A stretch of 28,163 nucleotides of DNA from Patescibacteria group bacterium (GTDB lineage: Bacteria; Patescibacteriota; UBA1384; JAHJRZ01): positions 1 through 28,163 of the forward strand of contig JAHJRZ010000055.1 in assembly GCA_018830605.1 (NCBI GenBank), given 5' to 3'. A program made the position numbers and the translations under genes. Of the stretch, positions 22,043 through 28,163 are shown piece by piece (the first letter of the stretch is position 1; every line of letters starts with the position of its first letter). The notes under the pieces were generated by a model. It had not been told where the DNA came from and did not search any database. It was given only the letters and a program-made list of their open reading frames with translations.

Positions 22043-22063
22043 CTTGGGTATCATCGTATGATT

Positions 22064-23998
22064 TCAAGAATATAAGTCAAGTGGAAAGATCTCGACTAAA
22101 CTTTGATCGATCTCGTCCAAGAAACGGGAGGGGGGGTTTGATTGGATTCTGCCCCAGATGAGTCGTTCTTGGCTAAAGATCAAATAGAGACGAATTTTGG
22201 CGCGCGTCATCCCGACATAACAGAGTCGGCGTTCTTCTTCAAGCTCTTCCGGTTCGAGCTGGGAGCGAGAGTGAGGCAGAAAGTCTTCTTCAAAACCAGC
22301 CATAAAAACATTATCAAACTCAAGCCCTTTGGCATTGTGCAACGTCATCAGGGTCAAGGCATCACTTTTTTCGTCCAAAGAGTCAATATCTGAAAGAAGC
22401 GCCACCTCCTCTAAAAAATTTTGCAGAGATTCTTGGGGTTTGAGATGAGAATATTTTTTTGCTACCGAGAAGAGTTCTTTGATATTTTCAAATCTCTGCT
22501 CCCCTTCCTCGCTGCCGTCGAGCAGATAATCTTTGTATCCCGTCTTTTTAAGGAGGATAAGAATAAATTTAAAAATGTTGAGTCTTCTAGAATCTTTTTT
22601 TAAATTTTTAATCAAGAGCAGGAATTTTTTTATAGCTGGGAATTTAGATTGGTTTTTTTTAGTGGTTAATATGTTTGAAGAGTTGAGGGAGTTGATTATT
22701 CTCTGTGAGATGCCGCGGGCCGGCGTATTGATGATGCGCAAGAGTGAATTTGTATCTTTGGGATTATGGATAATTTTTAAGTAAGCGAGCACATCCTTAA
22801 TCTCTTTTCTTTGGTAAAAGCGCACTCCGCCGATAATGCGATAGGGGATGCCATAACGGAGCATCGTCTCTTCCAAAGCGCGGGATTGGGCATTAGTGCG
22901 ATAGAGGACGACCGATTGATTGAGTTTTGAGTCTTCTTTCTCTTTAATCTCTTTAATCGTCTGGATAATAAACTCTCCTTCTCCTTCTTGGTTTCTGGCC
23001 TGAACCAACTTGACCTTTTCTCCCGGACCGAGCACAGAATAGAGATTTTTATCCGAGCGGAGCTCGTTATTCTTAATGACTGACTGGGCTGCTTGAAGAA
23101 TATTGCCGGTGGAGCGGTAGTTCTCTTCAAGCTTGATAATCTTAGCTTTAAAGTAGTCACGCTTAAATTCTAGAATATTTCTAAAGTCAGCCCCCCTAAA
23201 GCGGTAGATCGACTGCCAATCGTCGCCGACCACGCAGATATTCTGCTCTTTTTGGGCTAAGAGTTTTAAGAGAAGATACTGGCTGTGATTAGTATCCTGG
23301 TACTCATCAACTAAGATATACTTGAAGAGCCGCTGGTATCTTTCTAAAACACGGGGTTCTTTTTGCAAGAGTTCGATCAGTTTATTAATCAAGTTGTCAA
23401 AATCTAAGGCATTTAGTTCTTTCAATTTTTTTTCATAAAGAGGATAGATTTTAGCCACGGTCTCGGTGAAGATAGAATCAGTCAGGTTGCGGTATTTTAA
23501 GGGAGAGATGAGCTCATTTTTAGCTCTTGAGATGTAGCTTTTGATCGCCTCCGGAGAGAATTTTTTAGGGTCAAGATTAATCTCAACCATTATTTTTTTA
23601 ATCAGCCCAGTCGAATCGTCCTCGTCAAAGATGGTGAAGTTGGAGCTGAATCCTTGATTCAAATGGATTATTTCTCGTCTTAGAATTTTAGCGCAAACAC
23701 TATGAAATGTTCCAAGCCAAGGCAGCTTCCAGCTTCCAGCTTTCGGCTGCCAGCTGTTTGCTGCGTGCTGGCTGCTGCCGAGAAGCTGGCTGACACGGCC
23801 AGCCATCTCGGCCGCTGCTTTGTTGGTGAAGGTTAAACAGAGGATATTTAAAGGCGAGATTCTTCTTTTTTTGACTAAATAAGCCAGCCGATGAGTCAAG
23901 GCTTTCGTCTTCCCCGAGCCCGCCCCAGCCAGAATCAAAAGCGGCCCTTGGTCGTGGAGTACGGCTTCTTGCTGTTTGTCATTTAGTGTTTTGAGCAT
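22064..23998 (-). CDS. uvrD: UvrD/PcrA/Rep-type superfamily 1 DNA helicase with in-frame repeat insertion
   Basis: This 3'-5' helicase acts in repair and replication. The 644-residue product starts MLKTLNDKQQEAVLHDQGPL, with Walker A LAGAGSGKTKALTHR, CLTFTNKAAAEMAGRV, LGTFHSVCAKILRRE, Walker B ILVDEYQDTNHSQYLL near residue 231, GDDWQSIYRFRGAD, EENYRSTGNIL, LMTLHNAKGLEFDNVF and RRLCYVGMTRAK. At residues 73-92, between SQLLG and WLGTFHS, an AGC-rich repeat encodes a foreign stretch (HAANSWQPKAGSWK). The protein is somewhat shorter than PcrA, lacking much of the C-terminal tail. ATG 23998 is chosen over 24070 because the longer frame is repeat-encoded and a -10 box lies 6 bases upstream of 23998. 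Confidence 0.96.
   Translation of the reverse strand: MLKTLNDKQQEAVLHDQGPLLILAGAGSGKTKALTHRLAYLVKKRRISPLNILCLTFTNKAAAEMAGRVSQLLGSSQHAANSWQPKAGSWKLPWLGTFHSVCAKILRREIIHLNQGFSSNFTIFDEDDSTGLIKKIMVEINLDPKKFSPEAIKSYISRAKNELISPLKYRNLTDSIFTETVAKIYPLYEKKLKELNALDFDNLINKLIELLQKEPRVLERYQRLFKYILVDEYQDTNHSQYLLLKLLAQKEQNICVVGDDWQSIYRFRGADFRNILEFKRDYFKAKIIKLEENYRSTGNILQAAQSVIKNNELRSDKNLYSVLGPGEKVKLVQARNQEGEGEFIIQTIKEIKEKEDSKLNQSVVLYRTNAQSRALEETMLRYGIPYRIIGGVRFYQRKEIKDVLAYLKIIHNPKDTNSLLRIINTPARGISQRIINSLNSSNILTTKKNQSKFPAIKKFLLLIKNLKKDSRRLNIFKFILILLKKTGYKDYLLDGSEEGEQRFENIKELFSVAKKYSHLKPQESLQNFLEEVALLSDIDSLDEKSDALTLMTLHNAKGLEFDNVFMAGFEEDFLPHSRSQLEPEELEEERRLCYVGMTRAKIRLYLIFSQERLIWGRIQSNPPSRFLDEIDQSLVEIFPLDLYS
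23721..23779 (-). repeat. AGC-rich repeat inserted in frame in uvrD
   Basis: On the gene strand it reads CAGCAGCCAGCA, CGCAGCAAACAGCTGG, CAGCCGAAAGC, then tandem TGGAAGC units. It is a close copy of the iscU element at 16719-16781. Confidence 0.85.
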
Positions 23999-24004
23999 AG
24001 AATT

Positions 24005-24033
24005 ATTATAGCAGGACTCACGCAGGCTGTCAT
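24005..24033 (-). promoter_or_regulatory. uvrD promoter using a repeat end as -35
   Basis: On the minus strand ATGACA (24028-24033, the tip of the palindromic repeat), a 17-base spacer and TATAAT (24005-24010) lie 6 bases before ATG 23998. This predicts a leaderless transcript. Confidence 0.65.
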
Positions 24034-24114
24034 TGCGAGCCCCGCCACGAGCGGGGCGCGGCAATCTCAATGATAAGATTGCTTCGTCCTCACTTCGTTC
24101 GTCCTCGCAATGAC
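24029..24114. repeat. Complete GTCATTGCGAG palindromic repeat between uvrD and mntA
   Basis: The terminal arms GTCATTGCGAG (24029-24039) and CTCGCAATGAC (24104-24114) enclose an inner hairpin CCCCGC...GCGGGG and GGCAATCTCA/AAGATTGC words. It is the intergenic sibling of the rsmA insertion. Confidence 0.9.
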
Positions 24115-24144
24115 AAAGGTCCTATACTTTCCTAAATTAAACTA

Positions 24145-24153
24145 TGTTATAAT
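24145..24153 (+). promoter_or_regulatory. Extended -10 promoter for the MNT/HEPN pair
   Basis: TGT-TATAAT (24145-24153) lies 6 bases before ATG 24160, with no convincing -35. The transcript would be leaderless. Confidence 0.55.
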
Positions 24154-24159
24154 ATTAAT

Positions 24160-24471
24160 ATGGCAATGCCTTCTAAAAAAATCATTAACATCATTGTTAG
24201 CCGATATAAGCCGGAGAAGATTATTCTTTTCGGCTCGCAGATTAAGGGCGGGGCAGACAAATACAGTGATTTTGATTTTATCATCGTTAAAAAAACTAAC
24301 GACTCCTTTATCAGGCGCTTGGCGAATTTTCCTTATCTGCCCATTTCGGCTGATATTTTTATCTATACCCCCCAGGAATTCAAAAAAATGCAAAAAGATG
24401 AGAGTATTTTTTTGTCAAATGCTTTAAAAGAGAGTAAAATTATATATGAAAAATCCAAAGGAAGAGGCTAA
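24160..24471 (+). CDS. mntA: MNT-type minimal nucleotidyltransferase (antitoxin of HEPN/MNT pair)
   Basis: The 103-residue protein has the minimal nucleotidyltransferase fold. The signature GSX10DxD is intact in LFGSQIKGGADKYSDFDFII, and a third acidic residue is in ISADIFIYTPQEF. In characterised HEPN/MNT systems such a protein adds AMP groups to the HEPN RNase and neutralises it. That function is inferred here from family and context. The next gene (a HEPN protein) overlaps its end by 26 bases. ATG 24160 is 6 bases after an extended -10 box; an internal ATG at 24166 is the alternative start. The unit sits between palindromic repeats (24029-24114 and 24846-24903), which fits an accessory locus. 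Confidence 0.85.
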   Translation: MAMPSKKIINIIVSRYKPEKIILFGSQIKGGADKYSDFDFIIVKKTNDSFIRRLANFPYLPISADIFIYTPQEFKKMQKDESIFLSNALKESKIIYEKSKGRG

Positions 24472-24841
24472 ACGTTGGTTTGCCCAAGCAGATTTTGATC
24501 TTAAGGAAGCAGAAACTTGTCTTGTTCGGCGCAGTTTTGCTTATGCCTGCTTTTTTTCCGAGCAGTCAGCGCAAAAATTTATTAAGGGATTTCTTATCTT
24601 GAACGGAGAAAGGTTTGTGCCTCTTCATTCAATCAAGGAACTTTTAGAGAAAGCTTCGACGTATGAAAAAAGTTTAAAAAAATATATCCAAGAAGGACAG
24701 AAATTAGACCGTTATTACCTCATCACCCGTTATCCAGACGCCCTGCCAACACCGTCTGTGCCTTTTGAATCTTATGGCATTATTGAAGCCAAAGAAGCGG
24801 TTGAGATTGCGCAAAAAATCAAGAAAGCGATTATGATGTAA
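24446..24841 (+). CDS. hepT: HEPN domain protein (putative RNase toxin)
   Basis: The 131-residue helical protein belongs to the HEPN family (COG2250 type). It has WFAQADFDLKEAE in helix 1, SFAYACFFSEQSAQKFIKGF in helix 2, and NGERFVPLHSIKELL, in which R-F-V-P-L-H matches the RX4H pattern expected of HEPN RNases. It ends with the conserved RYYLITRYPDALP. This is the toxin half of the MNT/HEPN pair by context. Whether the RX4H here is the catalytic motif or the family's structural His cannot be settled from sequence alone. Its ATG lies inside the end of mntA (26-base overlap). Only 4 bases separate its stop from a palindromic repeat. Confidence 0.85.
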   Translation: MKNPKEEAKRWFAQADFDLKEAETCLVRRSFAYACFFSEQSAQKFIKGFLILNGERFVPLHSIKELLEKASTYEKSLKKYIQEGQKLDRYYLITRYPDALPTPSVPFESYGIIEAKEAVEIAQKIKKAIMM

Positions 24842-24845
24842 TGGT

Positions 24846-24903
24846 GTCATCCTGAACATAGTGAAGGATCTCGCGTGGGATTCTTCGCTTCGCCCAGAAT
24901 GAC
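24846..24903. repeat. Palindromic repeat, GTCATYCTGRR family
   Basis: Two imperfect arms of about 27 bases begin GTCATCCTGAAC and, on the other strand, GTCATTCTGGGCGAAGCG. Both contain the GAAGGATC/GAAGAATC word. It is a second palindromic repeat family, distinct from GTCATTGCGAG but with similar ends. Confidence 0.85.
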
Positions 24904-24918
24904 AAACAAACGAGGAGA

Positions 24919-27900
24919 ATGAAAACGAAAAGGAAGGGAAAATCAGCAAGAGTGTCATTGCGAGGAGGTCATAGACCGACGAAGCAATCTCAACTAAAAA
25001 GAACAACCGCATTTTTAAAGAATGCCGGCGTAAATTTTGCGTCCTCAATAACGGATATTGCTCTTGATAAAAAGAAGCGCCGGCCCATCCTCATTCTCTA
25101 TCTGCTGATTGTTCTTTCGCTTCTGTTATCTCCTCTTATTTTTGCCTCTTCACAGACCTCGATTACTAAATCGACTTCGGCTGATTGGGATTTGGGGACT
25201 AATGCGGGAGTGACGACGACGGGGGATGAGATTAAATTGACCGGAAGATCAACAAGCTGGTATAACTCGTCGGCGCCGACTTTTTATGACTCTGCTTATT
25301 CATACCGCCGCAAGATTACTTTTGATAATTCCGCCCAAGCAGAGAATCTCGCCAACTTCCCGGTAATGCTTAAACTCAATAACGCCGCGCTTGCTTGGTC
25401 GGGCAAAATTCAAGCCGACTTAGATGATGTTATTTTCAAAGACGCTGACGGAACAGCTCTCAAATGGGAATGGGAAACAAAAGCCCCGACCGGCGAATCC
25501 ATCGCCTGGGTCAAAATCCCTCAAGTTGACGCCTCCACCACCACCGACTTTATCTATATGGATTATGGCAATCCTTCTGCTACTGACCAATCGGATGCGG
25601 TGAATGTGTGGACGAATGGGTTCTCGGATCGCTATGGCTCTTCCGAAGCCAGCGGCAATCTCGCATCGAGTGTCAGCGGAGGGAGAGCACTAACGCCCGC
25701 GGGGACTCCCCTATATTCGCAGACGGGAAAAATCGGGAACTCCATCGGCGTGGATGGCAGCGGAGATGATTTCCACAGCACTATCATCTACCCGGTGGCT
25801 CAGGCCGGAGCGGACTCGGTGTGGGTGAAATTCCCGAACGTGCCCGACCCTGTAGCTGGGTACAAACTGCTACTGGCTCCGCAGAACGACTACCGCGTCG
25901 TGGATGTCTACTCTGATGGTGGCGACTGGGTTATGCTCCGGTACGACCTGTTCACGAGTACCGGCTGGCAGGGCGGCACGCCGGGCTGGCAGAACAAGTC
26001 AGTGATCTTTGACGGGCAGTGGCATCAACTGGCTGGCACGTTCAGCGTTGCGGACAACTTCTGGGGGCTGTACCGTGACGGGGTGTTGATCGCCTCGGGC
26101 GGAATTACCGGGACCTTCGAGATAAGCACGACAGCGTACTTCCCACGTTCAATGCCCGACTCTACGTTCCTCGACGAGGGGCGCGTTTCATCGGTGCGGC
26201 GCTCCGCCAACTGGATTGCGGCAGAATACAAAAATCAGGGATTAAATACATATACAACTGTCGGCGCGGAGGGGACGCTGGATGGATTTGGCTATCGCCG
26301 CACCATCACTTTTGACAACTCGGCGCAGGCGGAAAATCTAACGAATTTTCCGGTGATGGTCAAGGCGACCAATGACGAGCTCAACTGGTCATCTCTTGTC
26401 CAGGCAGACCTTGATGATGTCATCTTTGTTGATTCCGACAACACCACCCTTTTGAGCTGGGAGTGGGAGAAGAAGCTCTCATCTGGAGAATCCATCGCTT
26501 GGGTCAAAGTCCCGCAAGTTGACGCCAGCTCCTCCACCGACAAAATCTACATCTACTACGGCTCCGCCACCGCCGGCGACCAGTCGGTGGTTAATTCGGC
26601 TTGGGATAGCAATTACAAAGGCGTGTGGCACTTGAATGAGGCAAGTGGAACTCTTTATGACGCGACATCAAATAAAAATAATGGTACAAATACTAACGCT
26701 ACTTATGGTGCAACTGGAAAAATTGACGGAGCTATGAATTTTAGCGCCGCAAGCATTCCACGTATTAATGTCGGATCTGGCAGTAGTTTGAATATTACAA
26801 GCAACATCTCGCTTTCAGCCTGGCTTACATATAGTGATACGAGTGCAAACAGAGTGATTTTTAATCGTACAAATGCTCCGTGGAATGGCTATGAGTTTTA
26901 TATAAATACTTCAAAACAAATTGTTCTTTATTCGAATGGCACGCACGCGGCTTCTTCCGCTGTTTCATCATTAGATAATGGAAGCCTCCACAATGTTACA
27001 GTTACAAACAACGGAACAACAACTCGTTATTATTTTGATGGCGCGGAGGTGTCAAATACTGGGCAAGGAAGTCCGGTATCGGATTCTTATCCTGCATATA
27101 TAGGCGGGAGAAACGATGTTTTTAGTTGGAATGGCGTACTTGACGAGGTACGCGCTTCAGGTAACGTTCGTTCTGCTCCTTGGATTGCGGCGGAGTATAA
27201 AAATCAGGGGTCGAATACTTTTACCACTTTTGGGGCGCCGCAGAATTCAGATAATTATTCATACCGCCGCAAAATCACTTTTGACAATTCGGCGCAGGCG
27301 GAGAATCTGGTTGGTTTTCCCGTCGTCGTCAAAGCCAATAATTCATCGCTTGCTTGGTCGGGCTTAATCCAAGCGGATATGGACGATGTGGTTTTTGTTG
27401 ACGCCGATGACTCCACCCCCTTATCGTTCGAGTGGGAATCGAGAACTCCCGCTGGCAATTCCATCGCTTGGGTCAAAGTGCCCCAAATCAATCTCTCCTC
27501 CTCGGCGGATTATATTTATATGTATTACGGGAATGGTTTGGGAGTTAATCTCGAGCATCAAGAGGGGGTGTGGTCAAACGGCTACGCCGGCGTGTGGCAT
27601 TTGAATGAAGCCAGCGGGACGATTTATGACGCGACGAAGAATAATAATGATGGAACTCAATCAGGGGGAGTAACGTATGGGGCTACGGGTAAGGTTAACA
27701 GTGCATTAGATTTTGCGGGCGATAATGATTATGTTTCCTTTGGGTCTGGGAGCTCGCTTGATTTTACGTCCAATATGACTCTGCAGCTTTGGGTAAAATT
27801 TGACACAACTACCAATTTTGCTGCTATTTCTAGAACACAAGCACCCTGGAATTCATATGCTTTCACCGTTCAAGCAGATGCTAATCAACGTTTTTCGTTT

Positions 27901-28163
27901 TATTCTGCGGGAGCCTGGAAATCTTCCTCTTCTACAACGCTTACCACTGGAACTTGGTATCTTGCAACTGTAACTTTTGATGGGACTAATTTAAGATTTT
28001 ATAAAGACGGTGCGCTTATAGGTTCTCCTGTTGCGTCAGGTGCTCCCGTATCTGGTAGCGACCCATTTACTATTGCTCAACACGGCGGAGGAAATTATTT
28101 TGATGGCATTATGGATGAGGTTAAGGCTTCCTCCACCGTCCGCTCCGCCCCCTGGATTGCGGC
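24919..28163 (+). CDS. Large secreted DUF2341/LamG repeat protein, 3'-truncated by window end
   Basis: The frame is open for 1081 codons and continues past the window. Residues 1-55 are basic, and 12-24 are encoded by a half palindromic repeat. Residues 56-76 (RPILILYLLIVLSLLLSPLI) are a signal peptide or anchor. Three modules follow, starting at about residues 127, 459 and 780. Each has a DUF2341 domain (YRRKITFDNSAQAENL, QADLDDVIF, ESIAWVKVPQ) and a LamG/concanavalin-like domain, ending in VRSAPWIAAEYKNQG. The window ends at the same words, so another module probably follows. It is predicted to be an extracellular adhesin or carbohydrate-binding protein. The LamG of module 1 (25614-26220) is GC-rich and unlike the other two. 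No good Shine-Dalgarno spacing is seen; ATG 24919 is the first usable start. Confidence 0.85.
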   Translation, partial: MKTKRKGKSARVSLRGGHRPTKQSQLKRTTAFLKNAGVNFASSITDIALDKKKRRPILILYLLIVLSLLLSPLIFASSQTSITKSTSADWDLGTNAGVTTTGDEIKLTGRSTSWYNSSAPTFYDSAYSYRRKITFDNSAQAENLANFPVMLKLNNAALAWSGKIQADLDDVIFKDADGTALKWEWETKAPTGESIAWVKIPQVDASTTTDFIYMDYGNPSATDQSDAVNVWTNGFSDRYGSSEASGNLASSVSGGRALTPAGTPLYSQTGKIGNSIGVDGSGDDFHSTIIYPVAQAGADSVWVKFPNVPDPVAGYKLLLAPQNDYRVVDVYSDGGDWVMLRYDLFTSTGWQGGTPGWQNKSVIFDGQWHQLAGTFSVADNFWGLYRDGVLIASGGITGTFEISTTAYFPRSMPDSTFLDEGRVSSVRRSANWIAAEYKNQGLNTYTTVGAEGTLDGFGYRRTITFDNSAQAENLTNFPVMVKATNDELNWSSLVQADLDDVIFVDSDNTTLLSWEWEKKLSSGESIAWVKVPQVDASSSTDKIYIYYGSATAGDQSVVNSAWDSNYKGVWHLNEASGTLYDATSNKNNGTNTNATYGATGKIDGAMNFSAASIPRINVGSGSSLNITSNISLSAWLTYSDTSANRVIFNRTNAPWNGYEFYINTSKQIVLYSNGTHAASSAVSSLDNGSLHNVTVTNNGTTTRYYFDGAEVSNTGQGSPVSDSYPAYIGGRNDVFSWNGVLDEVRASGNVRSAPWIAAEYKNQGSNTFTTFGAPQNSDNYSYRRKITFDNSAQAENLVGFPVVVKANNSSLAWSGLIQADMDDVVFVDADDSTPLSFEWESRTPAGNSIAWVKVPQINLSSSADYIYMYYGNGLGVNLEHQEGVWSNGYAGVWHLNEASGTIYDATKNNNDGTQSGGVTYGATGKVNSALDFAGDNDYVSFGSGSSLDFTSNMTLQLWVKFDTTTNFAAISRTQAPWNSYAFTVQADANQRFSFYSAGAWKSSSSTTLTTGTWYLATVTFDGTNLRFYKDGALIGSPVASGAPVSGSDPFTIAQHGGGNYFDGIMDEVKASSTVRSAPWIA
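24954..24991 (+). repeat. Half GTCATTGCGAG repeat in the start of the surface protein gene
   Basis: GTCATTGCGAG (24954-24964) followed by GACGAAGCAATCTC (24978-24991) is one arm of the palindromic family. The matching CTCGCAATGAC arm is missing. It is read as VSLRGGHRPTKQSQ. Confidence 0.85.

Noticed and set aside
23999..24070. Longer N-terminus for UvrD
   Set aside because: The extra 24 codons are read from the palindromic repeat (RLPRPARGGARND) and lie upstream of the predicted -10 box.
24842..24991. Insertion sequence or transposon remnant near the toxin-antitoxin pair
   Set aside because: There is no transposase fragment and no target duplication that I can see; only short palindromic repeats are present.
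24704..25048. 114-codon minus-strand ORF
   Set aside because: It is antisense to hepT and two palindromic repeats; the repeat families tend to lack stops in several frames.

Overview
The window looks like a chromosomal segment of a small-genome, low-GC bacterium. The best guess is a member of the Candidate Phyla Radiation (Patescibacteria). This is an inference from gene style: compact overlapping genes, a nucleoside diphosphate kinase with an internal insertion, few Shine-Dalgarno sites, several promoters placed almost on top of start codons, and many short dispersed repeats. TGA is used as a stop (for example at the end of dnaE), so the Gly-recoded code of SR1/Gracilibacteria is not in use. 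No rRNA, CRISPR array, transposase, integrase or phage gene was found.

Layout. 1-2218 (+): 3' part of ndk, a WecA/TagO-type polyprenyl-phosphate sugar transferase, a 27-residue membrane miniprotein, and a membrane PH-domain protein, tightly coupled. rpmA (L27) runs convergent to it. 2703-6209: dnaE. 6206-6826: a GC-rich cassette with its own promoter, leader hairpin, 108-codon ORF, palindrome and strong terminator. 6871-7615: rplS and yraN. 7622-10347 (-): tRNA-Gln, tRNA-Leu, gltX, a cysteine-free CsoR-family regulator with an operator-like palindrome in its own promoter, tRNA-Glu and comEA. 10521-15335 (-): recG, mnmA, a CvpA-CAP fusion and a GT2-like protein. 15420-20050 (+): nifS/iscS, iscU, rsmA, rsmI and metG. 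Then an EamA transporter (+), a DUF348/G5/3D-like envelope protein (-), a UvrD/PcrA helicase (-), an MNT/HEPN toxin-antitoxin pair (+), and the first 1081 codons of a secreted protein built from DUF2341+LamG modules, which runs off the window end.

How the genes fit together. Most are information-processing genes: replication and repair (dnaE, recG, uvrD), translation (L27, L19, three tRNAs, gltX, metG, rsmA, rsmI) and tRNA thiolation. NifS can supply sulfur both to IscU for Fe-S clusters and to MnmA for 2-thiouridine. ComEA, the CAP protein, the G5 protein and the DUF2341 protein face the outside of the cell.

The most striking feature is invasion by short repeats, including coding sequence. 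Palindromic or AGC-rich elements lie in frame inside rsmA, iscU, uvrD and nifS. Others form the C-terminal tail of rsmI and part of the N-terminus of the large surface protein. Repeats also supply the -35 (and in one case the whole promoter) of neighbouring genes. The geometry resembles Rickettsia palindromic elements. A second notable point is the number of genes that appear to be transcribed without a leader.
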